Positions 1 to 8,887 of a DNA stretch of 17,314 nucleotides are shown one piece after another. The translations under genes and the position numbers were made by a program. The DNA lies in the NCBI GenBank assembly GCA_934358495.1, contig CAKRKO010000055.1:1-17314 (forward strand). The letters run 5' to 3'. Every line of letters begins with the position of its first letter. Within the stretch, counting starts at the first letter, position 1. The stretch comes from an uncultured Eubacterium sp. (GTDB lineage: Bacteria; Bacillota; Clostridia; Lachnospirales; Lachnospiraceae). A model generated the notes under the pieces. It ran no database searches and was not told the origin of the DNA. It was given only the letters and a program-made list of their open reading frames with translations.

Positions 1-1
1 C

Positions 2-60
2 GGGGCGTGCCCCAAGGTCATTCATCCACCCTTGTGCAAGCACAGGTGGACTCAGACCTT
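2..60. repeat. Nested inverted repeats (structured segment) downstream of cobT
   Basis: Three nested or adjacent perfect inverted repeats are visible. AAGGTC (14-19) pairs with GACCTT (55-60). Inside it, CCACC (26-30) pairs with GGTGG (45-49), and TGTGC (33-37) pairs with GCACA (40-44) around a 2-nt AA loop. Beside them GGGGC (2-6) pairs with GCCCC (9-13). On the minus strand the segment begins about 23 nt after the cobT stop codon. No T-run follows the hairpins on the minus strand, so it is not a standard terminator in the gene direction; on the plus strand a short TTTT follows GACC. It could be a structured RNA, a leader for the next gene beyond the window, or part of a palindromic repeat element. 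I do not recognise its family, and the window edge may cut it. Confidence 0.4.
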
Positions 61-82
61 TTGACACTGTAATCATGATATT

Positions 83-1135
83 CTAACTCAATGGCTGATA
101 TTCCTCTATATCTGCCTGCATGAAGGTACTCATTTTATGATAAATATCCGATGCAAAATCCAAAATCGGAAATAACGCAACTGCGCCGCTTCCCTCTCCA
201 AGTCTCATCCCGCAGGTGAGAAATGCATCTTTATTCAGTGTCTCCAGCAAAATATTTGCCCCCGGTTCCTCTGAAACGTGGGAAGCCAGAATATAATCTG
301 CGCACTCCGGCACCAGCCGTACTGCTGTCAGAGCCGCCACCTGAGAGATGAATCCGTCCATGACCACCGGCATCTGTAACGCAGCCCCACCAAGAAACAG
401 ACCACACATTCCGGCAATGTCAAACCCGCCGACTTTTGCCAGCACATCCAATGGATCCTTCGGATCCGGCTGATTGCAGGCAATTGCTTTTTTGATCGCC
501 TGAATTTTGCGCTGCAGGCCGTCTGTGGAAAGTCCTGCGCCACGGCCGGTCACTGTCTCCACGTCCAAGCCAAGGTATACTGCTGTCATAGCACTGCTCG
601 TGGTCGTATTTCCGATTCCCATCTCGCCGGTTGCCAGCATCTCATATCCTTCGGCCTTTAATTCTTCTGCCCTGGCAATTCCAACTTCAATCGCTGCAAT
701 TGCCTGTTCCCGGGTCATCGCTGGTTTTTTCGTCATATTTTCCGTTCCATAAGCGATTTTTCGTTTTTCCACCCGTGGTGTGTCGATGGACATTCCGATA
801 TCTACCGGACAGATTTTTGTATTCGCCCGTTTGCACATAATAGCCACACAGGACTTCTCATCCAGAAAATTTTCTGCCACGGTAGCGGTCACTTCCTGCC
901 CGCACTGGGTCACGCCTTCTTCTACAACGCCATTGTCCGCACACATGATCACCAGTGCTTTCCGATCAATATGTACGTCTCCTGTACGCTGAATGCCTGC
1001 GATCTGAATAACTGCCTTCTCCAGCCGGCCGAGACTTCCCAGTGGTTTTCCAAGGCTGTCCCAGTGTTTTTTTGCCGCCTCCATAGCTTTTTCATCCACG
1101 GGTTGAATTTTTTCTATCGTCTCTTCCAGTGTCAT
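83..1135 (-). CDS. cobT: Nicotinate-nucleotide--dimethylbenzimidazole phosphoribosyltransferase CobT
   Basis: CobT transfers phosphoribose from nicotinate mononucleotide to a lower-ligand base, giving alpha-ribazole 5'-phosphate for the nucleotide loop of cobalamin; it acts in the cytoplasm. The 350-residue length is normal for the family. Visible hallmarks are LGKPLGSLGRLE (28-39), GEMGIGNTTTSSA (170-182), GRGAGLSTDGL (197-207) and RLGEGSGA (311-318); E314 in the last matches the catalytic glutamate at the C-terminal end of CobT. The ATG at 1135 overlaps the upstream cbiA stop by 4 nt (ATGA), with AGGAGG about 8 nt before it, so the two are probably translationally coupled. It is the last gene of the visible cobalamin block. 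The native base (5,6-dimethylbenzimidazole or another benzimidazole) cannot be read from the sequence, and no bluB or bza genes are seen here. Confidence 0.96.
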   Translation of the reverse strand: MTLEETIEKIQPVDEKAMEAAKKHWDSLGKPLGSLGRLEKAVIQIAGIQRTGDVHIDRKALVIMCADNGVVEEGVTQCGQEVTATVAENFLDEKSCVAIMCKRANTKICPVDIGMSIDTPRVEKRKIAYGTENMTKKPAMTREQAIAAIEVGIARAEELKAEGYEMLATGEMGIGNTTTSSAMTAVYLGLDVETVTGRGAGLSTDGLQRKIQAIKKAIACNQPDPKDPLDVLAKVGGFDIAGMCGLFLGGAALQMPVVMDGFISQVAALTAVRLVPECADYILASHVSEEPGANILLETLNKDAFLTCGMRLGEGSGAVALFPILDFASDIYHKMSTFMQADIEEYQPLS

Positions 1136-2532
1136 CTGTCATACCTCCTGCATGCTTCCACAAAATTTGCCGCAAATCTCGGATTGGAATAATAATATAG
1201 ATGTGGAAATCCTGCCGCATACACGTTTCCTGCCTGTATACACTCCCAGCCCCTGCTTCGCTTCGGTTTTATCGCATAAAATGCCGCTCCGTTTTCTGTA
1301 CTGTCAAAATAGTGGAATTCATGGGCTTTGATCCGCTCCCCATTTTTACAGAGCATCTGATCCTCCTTCGCGGTCAATTCTACATAACCGAACCGGCCAA
1401 GTTTTCCGGTATAATATGCATTTCCTTTTAAAACACCGGCCATCGGCCATCGGCAGGTCTGCATGTCTTCCATAGATTCATGCAGATACATAAATCCGCC
1501 GCATTCTGCCAGATAGGGCATTCCTGCTGTGATTTTTTCCCGGATATCCCTGCGCATGCTCTCATTCTCACTCAGCTGCTTCGCATACAGTTCCGGATAA
1601 CCGCCTCCAATCAGCAATCCCTGCAGATTTTCCGGAAGTTTCTGATCATGCAATGGCGAAAAAAAGACTGTTTCCGCTCCCAGCATCCGCAACAGATCCA
1701 GATTATCCTCATAATAAAAACAAAATGCTTCGTCTTTTGCCACGCCGATACGCAGTGTTTCTGCCGATAACGCTTTTACCTGTGCACTCTGCTCCTGATA
1801 TTCTCGTGGCAAAAACTGTTCCAGCGGTGTCCACGTAAAATCCGGTGCATCTTCTGCAAGATGAATGATAGCCTCCAGATCAAGGGTATCTGTCAGAATC
1901 TCTGCAAGTTTCTCAATCCGCTCCTGCAGATCCGTCAGTTCTGCCGGTGTCACAAGTCCAAGATGCCGGCTCTCAATGACACATTCTGTCACCTTTGGCA
2001 CGAATCCCAGCACCGGAATCCCACATCTTTCTTTGATGACCGGTTCCAGCTGTCGGCACATAAATTCTGACGTCTGATTCAGGATCACACCACCGATATG
2101 TGATTCCGGCTGCATCTGCATAAATCCCTGAATCAAGGCTGCCACCGACAGACTCATTCCCCGCATATTTACCACCAGAATAACCGATGTATCTGTCACA
2201 TCCGCCAGTTCCCAGGAAGAGGCCGTCAGTGTAACCCCTGCCACGCCGTCATAAAATCCCATGACACCTTCCATCACTGCCAGGTCTGCCTGCTGCGCAT
2301 GGGTGCCAAACAATGTTCGGGTCAGCTCCCGACCAGAAAAATAGGTATCCAGATTCCGGGACGGTACGCCAAGTACTCTTGTATGAAATAACGGGTCAAT
2401 ATAATCCGGTCCACATTTAAAAGATGCCAGATTTCGTCCTTTATTTTTCAATGCCTGCAGCAGTCCACAGGTAATCAGCGTCTTCCCACTGCCACTGTTT
2501 GGCGCCGCCAGCATAATACGCGGTATCTTCAT
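1132..2532 (-). CDS. cbiA: Cobyrinate a,c-diamide synthase CbiA
   Basis: This glutamine-dependent, ATP-using amidotransferase converts cobyrinate to its a,c-diamide in the anaerobic pathway. The N-terminal dethiobiotin-synthetase-like domain has the P-loop APNSGSGKT (10-18) and KCGPDYIDP (39-47). The C-terminal class I glutaminase-like domain has GGGYPE (309-314), the nucleophile C344 in AECGGF, HEFHY (404-408) and a final GFPHLYYYSNP segment with H444. The open frame runs up to 2583, but I place the start at the ATG at 2532: AAAGGGGGGAG lies 7 nt before it and the family motif begins directly after. This gives 466 residues, close to the Salmonella enzyme. It starts 25 nt after the CbiJ-E-T stop and overlaps cobT by 4 nt. 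In an aerobic pathway the equivalent would be CobB, but the neighbours are all Cbi-type. Confidence 0.95.
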   Translation of the reverse strand: MKIPRIMLAAPNSGSGKTLITCGLLQALKNKGRNLASFKCGPDYIDPLFHTRVLGVPSRNLDTYFSGRELTRTLFGTHAQQADLAVMEGVMGFYDGVAGVTLTASSWELADVTDTSVILVVNMRGMSLSVAALIQGFMQMQPESHIGGVILNQTSEFMCRQLEPVIKERCGIPVLGFVPKVTECVIESRHLGLVTPAELTDLQERIEKLAEILTDTLDLEAIIHLAEDAPDFTWTPLEQFLPREYQEQSAQVKALSAETLRIGVAKDEAFCFYYEDNLDLLRMLGAETVFFSPLHDQKLPENLQGLLIGGGYPELYAKQLSENESMRRDIREKITAGMPYLAECGGFMYLHESMEDMQTCRWPMAGVLKGNAYYTGKLGRFGYVELTAKEDQMLCKNGERIKAHEFHYFDSTENGAAFYAIKPKRSRGWECIQAGNVYAAGFPHLYYYSNPRFAANFVEACRRYDR

Positions 2533-2557
2533 TTTGCCACTCCCCCCTTTCTGCTTT

Positions 2558-4711
2558 TTACTCCCCCTGCTTTCTTCCTCCAAAAGAAATCACATAAACG
2601 GGATTCTGTCCCATCATCAGATGATACTGCCCCAGTTTCTTTGATTTTGATATATTCACAGAAGCGATGTCTGCATCCAAAATGCCCCACTCCTGCAAAA
2701 GGGCAGTGATCTCCGCCAGTGTCTCCAGTGCGATACAGTTGACCACAATACGGATCTGCGGATTTTTTTCCCGCAATAATCCGATAATTTCTCTCATATT
2801 TCCACCTGTTCCGCCCAAAAATGCATGGGTCGGTATCGGCAGTCCCTCAAAAGCCTCCGGTGCTTTTCCATGAATGATCTGAAGATTGGAAACGCCGAAT
2901 TTTTTCTGGTTTTCCCGAATCAGTTCTGCCGCTTCTTCCTTCTGCTCAATCGCATATACCATGCCCTGATCCGCCATGCGGGCTGCTTCGATGGATACAG
3001 AACCGGTTCCGGCTCCCACATCATAGATAATGGAATCCTCACAGAGCTGCAGCTTTGACAGGGAAATACTGCGCACTTCCTCCTTCGTCATCGGCACTTT
3101 TGCCCGGATAAAAGCTTCATCCGGAATGCCATGGGTAATAACCGGTGCGGCATGCTCTTTTTTCTCCAGCAGCACCACACTGACGCCTGCCGAATCGTAA
3201 TTCTGAAAATCCACCGGTGTTCCGGTTGTGATCTGTTCCTCCGGATAACTCAGGTTCGTTCCCACCGACATGGAAACTTCATTCATTTCATAGGTTAAAA
3301 GAAGTTCTGCCAGTTCCCTGATACTCTTTGCATCGGAAGCCAGTGTAAACACTTTTCTGCTTTTTTTCAGTGCAGCCAGCAAATTCATCTGTCGTCCGTG
3401 CATACTTGTCAGCAGCATATCATCCCAGGATGTCTGCAGTTTTGCTGCAAAATACACTCCACTGGAAATACCACAGATCAGATGCAGCGGATACTCTGCC
3501 AGCGCATCTGTCAGCTTCTTCGCACCGCTGTAAAATCCAACGTCTCCCGACAAAGCGATCACAATGTGCCGATATTCCGAATGAGTTCTGATATATTCTG
3601 CAATCTCTGTACTCAGATACATGGAAACCATCTGTTTTTGTACAATAATTTCTGCCGATTTTTGTTCAGCATCTTTTCGACAGATTTCCCAGTTCTTCAG
3701 ACTCTCCTGCACCGCCTCCAGCATCCGTTTTGCACCAATGATGCAGTCTGCCTGTTCACAGGCTAAAAATCCTTCCAATGTCATCGTCTCCGGTGTTCCC
3801 ATACCAATACCAAGCAGCGTGATCTCCGGCTTTTCTGCTTTCTTCATTTCACTTTCGTTTTGCACAGTTTTCTGTGCTTTATCTTTTTTCGAATGATCAG
3901 AATCAGTTTCCAATACGGTTTCTGGCTGACCTTCTTCCTGCAGGATCAGCTGCTCTACTTCCTGCATGGAATACCCGCTTTCCTGCACCGGACGCCGGAT
4001 CACCACACAGGTTGCCCCCGCCTCTTTTGCCGCCTGCACTTTATCCGCAAAGCCTCCGGCCGCACCGGATTCCTTTGTCAGTAAAAAAGATGCATTTGTT
4101 TCCTGCAGCAGCGTCACATTCAAATTTTTTGAAAACGGTCCCTGCATGCATATCAGCTGTTTTTTCGGTAGCCCGATCCGTTCTGCTGTTGTAAAGGCTT
4201 CCGCCTGCGGCAGTACCCTTGCATACAGACGGTCTCTGTCCGAAATCCGCTCTGTAATTTCCGGCAGTTCTTTTAAACCTGTAGTCAGCAAAATATTTCC
4301 CTGCTGGGTCTCCAGCCAGTCTACTGCCTCCTGACAGGTTGCAAAGGACACGATATGATCAAATTCTGATAAATCCAAAGTCTCACGCTGCAGCCGGACA
4401 TAACGCATTCCCGCCGCTTCGCAGGCCTTTCTGATATTTGCGGTTACTTCCACTGCATGTGGATGCGTTGCGTCAATGACTGCCTTCAATCCGTCTGACA
4501 TCCGTTCACGGATCTGATGCTCCATTTCGGCTGCATCCATACGTCCGGTATGTACCTGCACATATTCCGAAGTTTCTGATTCTAATAACTCTTCTCCGTA
4601 TTCTGTTGCCACACAGATTTCCGCATATATCTGATGCTCCTTCAAAAATCCTGCCAGCTGCCGTCCCTCGCTTGTTCCGGCAAATACCAGCCAGGCTGTC
4701 TGTTTTCTCAT
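2558..4711 (-). CDS. cbiJ-cbiE-cbiT: Three-domain fusion CbiJ-CbiE-CbiT (cobalt-precorrin-6A reductase / C5 and C15 methyltransferase-decarboxylase)
   Basis: One 717-residue frame carries three consecutive pathway activities. Residues 1-257 are CbiJ, the cobalt-precorrin-6A reductase (FAGTSEG 10-16, ATHPHA 81-86, GPFS 191-194, VVIRRP 236-241). Residues 258-295 form a charged, probably flexible linker rich in E, D, K and Q. Residues 296-515 are CbiE, an SAM-dependent tetrapyrrole methylase (LLGIGMGTPE at 299-308, ALSGDVGFYSGAKKL). Residues 525-712 are CbiT, a Rossmann methyltransferase/decarboxylase (THGIPD 526-531, DVGAGTGSVSIE 564-575, GGTGGN 633-638). CbiE-CbiT fusions (CobL) are common; adding CbiJ at the front is less usual. 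The frame could begin at 4741, but the ATG at 4711 forms a 4-nt ATGA overlap with cbiH, has GAGGGG about 9 nt upstream, and directly precedes the reductase motif. No frameshift or stop interrupts the joins. Confidence 0.93.
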   Translation of the reverse strand: MRKQTAWLVFAGTSEGRQLAGFLKEHQIYAEICVATEYGEELLESETSEYVQVHTGRMDAAEMEHQIRERMSDGLKAVIDATHPHAVEVTANIRKACEAAGMRYVRLQRETLDLSEFDHIVSFATCQEAVDWLETQQGNILLTTGLKELPEITERISDRDRLYARVLPQAEAFTTAERIGLPKKQLICMQGPFSKNLNVTLLQETNASFLLTKESGAAGGFADKVQAAKEAGATCVVIRRPVQESGYSMQEVEQLILQEEGQPETVLETDSDHSKKDKAQKTVQNESEMKKAEKPEITLLGIGMGTPETMTLEGFLACEQADCIIGAKRMLEAVQESLKNWEICRKDAEQKSAEIIVQKQMVSMYLSTEIAEYIRTHSEYRHIVIALSGDVGFYSGAKKLTDALAEYPLHLICGISSGVYFAAKLQTSWDDMLLTSMHGRQMNLLAALKKSRKVFTLASDAKSIRELAELLLTYEMNEVSMSVGTNLSYPEEQITTGTPVDFQNYDSAGVSVVLLEKKEHAAPVITHGIPDEAFIRAKVPMTKEEVRSISLSKLQLCEDSIIYDVGAGTGSVSIEAARMADQGMVYAIEQKEEAAELIRENQKKFGVSNLQIIHGKAPEAFEGLPIPTHAFLGGTGGNMREIIGLLREKNPQIRIVVNCIALETLAEITALLQEWGILDADIASVNISKSKKLGQYHLMMGQNPVYVISFGGRKQGE

Positions 4712-5436
4712 ATCCGATATCCCCTCGGTGTCACCATGCATCCATTGATTTCTTTGGTCTGGGAGTTTCCAATGAATACTGTAGTAAACATATCTACTTT
4801 CAGATCCCGCAACTCTTTTAATGTGTAAATGTGTTTTTCCTCGCCGTCACGGCCAATCTGGCTGACAGTTGCGCACACCAGTGTATCCGGCTGATACTGC
4901 AGGATCAGATCACATGCTTTCTGCAGATAGTCATGCCGTTTTTTGCTGGACGGGTTATACAGACAAATAACAAAATCTGCTTCAGCCGCTGCCAGCAGAC
5001 GTTTTGCAATCTTTTCCCATGGTGTCAACAGGTCACTAAGACTGATCAGGGCAAAATCATGGATCAGCGGTGCACCAAGGACTGCCGCTCCACCAATGGC
5101 TGCTGTCACACCCGGCACACACTCTACTTCCACATCCGGATATTCCTGGCCGATTTCCAGCATCAGTCCGCTCATGCCATACACGCCGGCATCTCCACTG
5201 CAGATCATGGCTGTTGTCTTTCCTTCTTCTGCCTTTTCAAATGCCATCCGGCAGCGCTCTACTTCCTGTTTCATTGGTGTGGTCAGGAATTCTTTTCCTG
5301 CAAAATGCTCCTGCACCAGATCCACATACACAGTATAGCCGATGATCACATCACAGGATTCCAATGCTTTTACGGCACGGATTGTCATCTGTTCATATGC
5401 GCCCGGTCCAATTCCAACTACATATATTTTCTTCAC
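4708..5436 (-). CDS. cbiH: Cobalt-precorrin-3B C17-methyltransferase CbiH
   Basis: CbiH methylates C17 and contracts the ring, forming cobalt-precorrin-4 with its delta-lactone; that lactone is the substrate opened by CbiG, encoded just upstream. The fold is the SAM-dependent tetrapyrrole methylase type: YVVGIGPG (5-12), then CSGDAGVYGM, VPGVTAAIGGAAVLGAPL and the family-typical SLSDLLTPWEKI, then CLYNPSSKKR. The open frame extends to a GTG at 5472 overlapping cbiG, but GGGAGG sits about 10 nt before a GTG at 5436, directly ahead of the conserved KKIYVVG start. I therefore choose GTG 5436, giving 242 residues, the normal CbiH length. It lies 28 nt after the cbiG stop and overlaps the next gene by 4 nt. 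CobJ is the aerobic counterpart; the Cbi context favours CbiH. Confidence 0.95.
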   Translation of the reverse strand: MKKIYVVGIGPGAYEQMTIRAVKALESCDVIIGYTVYVDLVQEHFAGKEFLTTPMKQEVERCRMAFEKAEEGKTTAMICSGDAGVYGMSGLMLEIGQEYPDVEVECVPGVTAAIGGAAVLGAPLIHDFALISLSDLLTPWEKIAKRLLAAAEADFVICLYNPSSKKRHDYLQKACDLILQYQPDTLVCATVSQIGRDGEEKHIYTLKELRDLKVDMFTTVFIGNSQTKEINGCMVTPRGYRI

Positions 5437-5464
5437 GATAGTTCTTCCTCCCAATATAACTTTA

Positions 5465-6625
5465 TCACTCACATCTGATGATGTTCTGACTCTGTCTCAG
5501 TATTTTTCCATCCACAGATTCCTCGAACATGCTCTGATTCAATAATGCCACGGTAACTCCATTTTCAGCCTGCTTTCTGCAGATCCAGTCAGGATGTTCC
5601 CGCCGTTCTTCCGGCAATGCCGCCACCGCTGCACGTTCACACACATTTCCGACACCAGTTGTTCTTTTTACAAAATCAGATATCGGATATTTCCCCGGAA
5701 CTGCAAGTAATTCTTCTGCTGAAAAAGTCTCAAACGGCACCTTCCATGCCGCTGCCAGCTGACAGATTGCCGGTTCCTCCGCTTTCAGATCAATGGATGC
5801 GATTTTACAGATACTCTCCGGATGGATCTGACAGGAATCCAGCACTTGCCTTACCTGGGAAAAAAGTTCCTTTGGCTTCTTATTTTTCCGACATCCGATA
5901 CCAAGAATCACGGTCTGCGGCACCAACACCAGAACATTCCCCGGCCATCCTCTATGGACGGACACTACAATGCCTGCAATCTGCTCTGTTTTTCTCTGGT
6001 CTGACGCTTCCAGGAAATCCTCTTTTTCCTCAAAACGCAAATATTCTTCCGGCCAGTCTCCCTGGATCTTCACACCCGGTTCCGCATAAAACGGAAGTTT
6101 TTTCCCGGTCACAAACACCGCCGCCGCATATTTGGCAAGCACGCGGTCCATGATTCGCAGCTTCTGATTCTGCGCCCACACATCCACGGCCAGCCGTCCG
6201 TTGACGTCCGAAGCCGTGGTGATCACAGGATCTGCTCCGATGCCATCTGCCACAAGCTTCGCCCATGCATTGCCACCGCCCAGATGCCCGGACAGCAACG
6301 AGATCACATGCACACCGCACTCGTCTGCCACCAGCACCGCCGGATCGCAGTATTTGTTACACACAAAAGGCGCAATGGTGCGCACTGCAATTCCGCAGGC
6401 GCCAATAAAAATCAATAACTCAGACTGTGGAAAAACGTCCTGACACCAGGATTGCAATCCATCTTTCACTGACTTTAAACCTTCTGCAGCATATTTTTCT
6501 GCAATCTGCTTTTTCCCACTGTATAAAACAACTTCTGTCTGTTCCAGTCCGCGCAGCAACTCCCGTATCCGGCAGGACAGCGCATAACCGTTCTCTGTAA
6601 AGGATATGATTCTGACTCTGTTCAT
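5465..6625 (-). CDS. cbiG: Cobalt-precorrin-5A hydrolase CbiG
   Basis: CbiG opens the delta-lactone of cobalt-precorrin-5A and removes the C20 two-carbon unit as acetaldehyde, a step specific to the anaerobic pathway. The 386-residue protein shows the usual three parts: an N-terminal domain with GACGIAVR (75-82) and LLSGHLGGGNA (110-120), a variable middle around 160-235, and a C-terminal domain with GIGCRK (242-247), SIDLKAEE (277-284) and GVGNVCERAA (324-333). Its presence marks the pathway as anaerobic. It begins 17 nt after the cbiF stop. The ribosome-binding site before the ATG at 6625 is weak (GAAAGTGA), which may mean coupling to cbiF translation. Nothing appears truncated. Confidence 0.95.
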   Translation of the reverse strand: MNRVRIISFTENGYALSCRIRELLRGLEQTEVVLYSGKKQIAEKYAAEGLKSVKDGLQSWCQDVFPQSELLIFIGACGIAVRTIAPFVCNKYCDPAVLVADECGVHVISLLSGHLGGGNAWAKLVADGIGADPVITTASDVNGRLAVDVWAQNQKLRIMDRVLAKYAAAVFVTGKKLPFYAEPGVKIQGDWPEEYLRFEEKEDFLEASDQRKTEQIAGIVVSVHRGWPGNVLVLVPQTVILGIGCRKNKKPKELFSQVRQVLDSCQIHPESICKIASIDLKAEEPAICQLAAAWKVPFETFSAEELLAVPGKYPISDFVKRTTGVGNVCERAAVAALPEERREHPDWICRKQAENGVTVALLNQSMFEESVDGKILRQSQNIIRCE

Positions 6626-6642
6626 CCCATATTCACTTTCTG

Positions 6643-7401
6643 TTACTGTTTCGCTTTTCTGAATTCCGTTGTAAACTCCGGATGATACAGTTCGGATCTG
6701 TCATAGTTTGTATGTGTCACCGCATCACCGATGATCATCAGCGCTGTTTTTGTAATATTATGCTCTTTTGCAGTCTGTGCCAGTGTTCCCACAGTACAGA
6801 TATATTTTTCTTCTTCCGGCCAGGTTGCCTTGTATACAATGGCTGCCGGTGTGTCTGCGGTATATCCGCCTGCAATCAGCTCTTTTGACAGTTCTTCCAG
6901 CAGTCCGGTGCTCAAAAATACCACCATAGTTGCCTGATGTGCCGCAAAAGAAGCAATGCTCTCACGATCCGGCACCGGTGTCCGGCCTGCCATTCGTGTA
7001 ATGATCACGCTCTGAGACACATTCGGAAGGGTATATTCCAGATTCAGTGCTGAGGCTGCACCACAAAAAGCACTGACCCCCGGACAGCTCTCGTATGGGA
7101 TTCCCATCTCATCCAGACGGTCCATCTGCTCCCGGATCGCGCCGTAAATGCACGGATCACCGGTGTGCAGACGAACAGTCATCTTATCTTTTGCATGTGC
7201 CTGTTCCATTACTTCCAACACTTCTTCCAGTGTCATTGTCGCACTGTTATATACCTCACAGCCCTCTTTTTTGTAATCCAACAACTGTGGATTTACGAGA
7301 GATCCTGCATAAATGATCACATCTGCCTGTTCCAGCAGATTTTTTCCCCTTACGGTAATCAGATCCGGTGCACCACTTCCTGCACCAACAAAATATACCA
7401 T
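6643..7401 (-). CDS. cbiF: Cobalt-precorrin-4 C11-methyltransferase CbiF
   Basis: CbiF uses S-adenosylmethionine to methylate C11 of cobalt-precorrin-4, giving the substrate for CbiG. The 252-residue sequence has the family signatures VYFVGAGSGAPDLITVRG at its N-terminus, YAGSLVNPQLL (31-41), HTGDPCIYGA, CPGVSAFCGAASALN, TLPNVSQSVIITRMAGRTPVP and the ALMIIGDA motif near the end. The HTGDP-IYGA and RMAGRTPVP motifs distinguish CbiF/CobM from the other corrin methylases in this window. A strong GGAGG lies about 8 nt before the ATG at 7401. It follows a 162-nt gap after cbiD, the longest gap between the clustered corrin genes, and precedes cbiG by 17 nt. Confidence 0.96.
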   Translation of the reverse strand: MVYFVGAGSGAPDLITVRGKNLLEQADVIIYAGSLVNPQLLDYKKEGCEVYNSATMTLEEVLEVMEQAHAKDKMTVRLHTGDPCIYGAIREQMDRLDEMGIPYESCPGVSAFCGAASALNLEYTLPNVSQSVIITRMAGRTPVPDRESIASFAAHQATMVVFLSTGLLEELSKELIAGGYTADTPAAIVYKATWPEEEKYICTVGTLAQTAKEHNITKTALMIIGDAVTHTNYDRSELYHPEFTTEFRKAKQ

Positions 7402-7563
7402 AGATTTTTCCTCCTTCTGATTTCTTCTTACATATATATTTACTCTTTTTTCTATCTGTTTTTGTAAGGCGTCACATATATTTTGTCTGCCTTCTACTGT
7501 CCTGTCTGTACACTTTTTCCATGCATTTTCTACAGAACAATATTTTTCTTATATTTCATCGCA
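7402..7563. other. Intergenic gap between cbiD and cbiF, no gene seen
   Basis: This 162-nt gap is A-rich on the gene strand and ends in the strong cbiF ribosome-binding site (GGAGG). I see no stem followed by a T-run, no convincing -35/-10 pair, and no open frame with a ribosome-binding site. Transcription from cbiD probably continues through it, but a weak internal promoter cannot be excluded by eye. Confidence 0.5.
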
Positions 7564-8814
7564 TTATCGTTCTGCCAGCAGACACTCCAGCAGTTCTTCT
7601 GCCCTGTCTGTCCGCCCAAGTTCACCCATGGCATTGGAATATAATACCGCACCGATCTGCAATTGTCCCTGCGCCCGGTGATTCAGATAATACTCTACTT
7701 TCTCTGTTATGATCTGCAACGTTTTCTCCCAGAAAAGGGTCTGCTTCAAAATTGCAAGCCCTTCGTCTGTGGTCACCGCTGACAGAATCTGATTGGCCGT
7801 TTTGGCATCTGCCCCTGCACGCAACGCGCAGGCCGCCATGATCTCCATACGGGCATCCGCATCTCTGGAATGGGTATTCATAATACCCCCGGCCACTTTA
7901 ATAAACTTTCCGATGTGGGCCACAAACAAAATGCCTTTTAAGCCCATATTTACTGCAAAATCAATGGTCTGCCCCACATAATTACTGCATTTGACCGCTT
8001 CCTCTGCCTCAAAAGGAAAGTGACCGGACAGATACTGCAGTCCATAATTTCCCGGTGCAATCAGCAGATACTGTTTTCCGCCGGAAGCTTTCTGTTTCAT
8101 TTCCACTTCAATACTGGAAATCAGTGCCTTTTCACTCATCGGTTCCACAATTCCACTCGTTCCGAGAATAGAGATTCCACCCAGGATTCCAAGCCTTGGA
8201 TTAAAAGTCCGCTTTGCGGTATCTGCTCCTTCCGGCACACAAATGCACACGCTTATCCCACCGGAATATCCATATTTTTCACAGACCGCCTGTACTTCCT
8301 TCTCAATCATGCTGCGGGGTACTTTGTTGATGGCAGGTGCTCCGATGGGCTGTTCCAGTCCTGGAAGGGTGATGGTTCCAACGCCTGTTCCGGCTGTAAT
8401 TCCTACCACAGCATTTTTTTCTTTTAAATGCTTCTGCTTCTCATCAAAATATTTCTTCTCTCCACACTCTGATCCGGCATGTAAAAATACTTTTTTCAGC
8501 CTTTTTGCCGCTTCCACTTCGCACAGACTTACATACGCATACACCAGAATACCGTTGGTCACATCCGGATCATCCCCGCCATCCTTACGAATGGCACAGG
8601 ATACTATATCCTGCCCGCGCTTCACATCCAGCACTTCCAGCCAGATGCGAATACCCTTCGGGGTCAGCAGTTCCACCACAGGAAGTTCCTCTTTTGCAAA
8701 CAGCATTGTTGCCGCTGCCTTAGCCGCTGCTGCCGCACAACTTCCCGTGGTGTAGCCGAAACGCATTTTTTTATTGTCTTTTATAACAAAATACTCTTCC
8801 AGTCCGTTTTTCAT
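7564..8814 (-). CDS. cbiD: Cobalt-precorrin-5B C1-methyltransferase CbiD
   Basis: CbiD methylates C1 of cobalt-precorrin-5B in the anaerobic pathway and has a fold unrelated to the other corrin methylases. The hallmark is near the N-terminus, MRFGYTTGSCAAAAAKAA; further family blocks are AIRKDGGDDPDVTNG, GITAGTGVGTIT, PAINKVPRSMI, NPRLGILGGISILGTSGIV, APGNYGL, VAHIGKFIKVAGG and the NTHSRDAD region. The open frame runs to 8982 inside lysR1, but the first 56 codons give an arginine- and cysteine-rich sequence unlike the family. I choose the ATG at 8814, with GGAG about 10 nt upstream. This gives 416 residues, longer than many CbiD proteins, partly because of a lysine-rich stretch around residues 109-137 that looks like a loop insertion. 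It starts 73 nt after the lysR1 stop. Confidence 0.94.
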   Translation of the reverse strand: MKNGLEEYFVIKDNKKMRFGYTTGSCAAAAAKAAATMLFAKEELPVVELLTPKGIRIWLEVLDVKRGQDIVSCAIRKDGGDDPDVTNGILVYAYVSLCEVEAAKRLKKVFLHAGSECGEKKYFDEKQKHLKEKNAVVGITAGTGVGTITLPGLEQPIGAPAINKVPRSMIEKEVQAVCEKYGYSGGISVCICVPEGADTAKRTFNPRLGILGGISILGTSGIVEPMSEKALISSIEVEMKQKASGGKQYLLIAPGNYGLQYLSGHFPFEAEEAVKCSNYVGQTIDFAVNMGLKGILFVAHIGKFIKVAGGIMNTHSRDADARMEIMAACALRAGADAKTANQILSAVTTDEGLAILKQTLFWEKTLQIITEKVEYYLNHRAQGQLQIGAVLYSNAMGELGRTDRAEELLECLLAER

Positions 8815-8887
8815 CTCATATGTGCTCCAAATAGGTTTTTTACATCTTTCTTCTGTTATTTCTGCTTTGCAGACGCCGTTTCTCCTG

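Noticed and set aside
4831..5478. 215-residue plus-strand open frame opposite cbiH
   Set aside because: It lies antisense to a well-supported cbiH, has composition typical of a shadow frame (rich in H, C, F and Q) and no recognisable domain or ribosome-binding site.
5617..6153. 178-residue plus-strand open frame opposite cbiG
   Set aside because: It is antisense to conserved cbiG motifs, rich in proline and histidine, and resembles no protein family.
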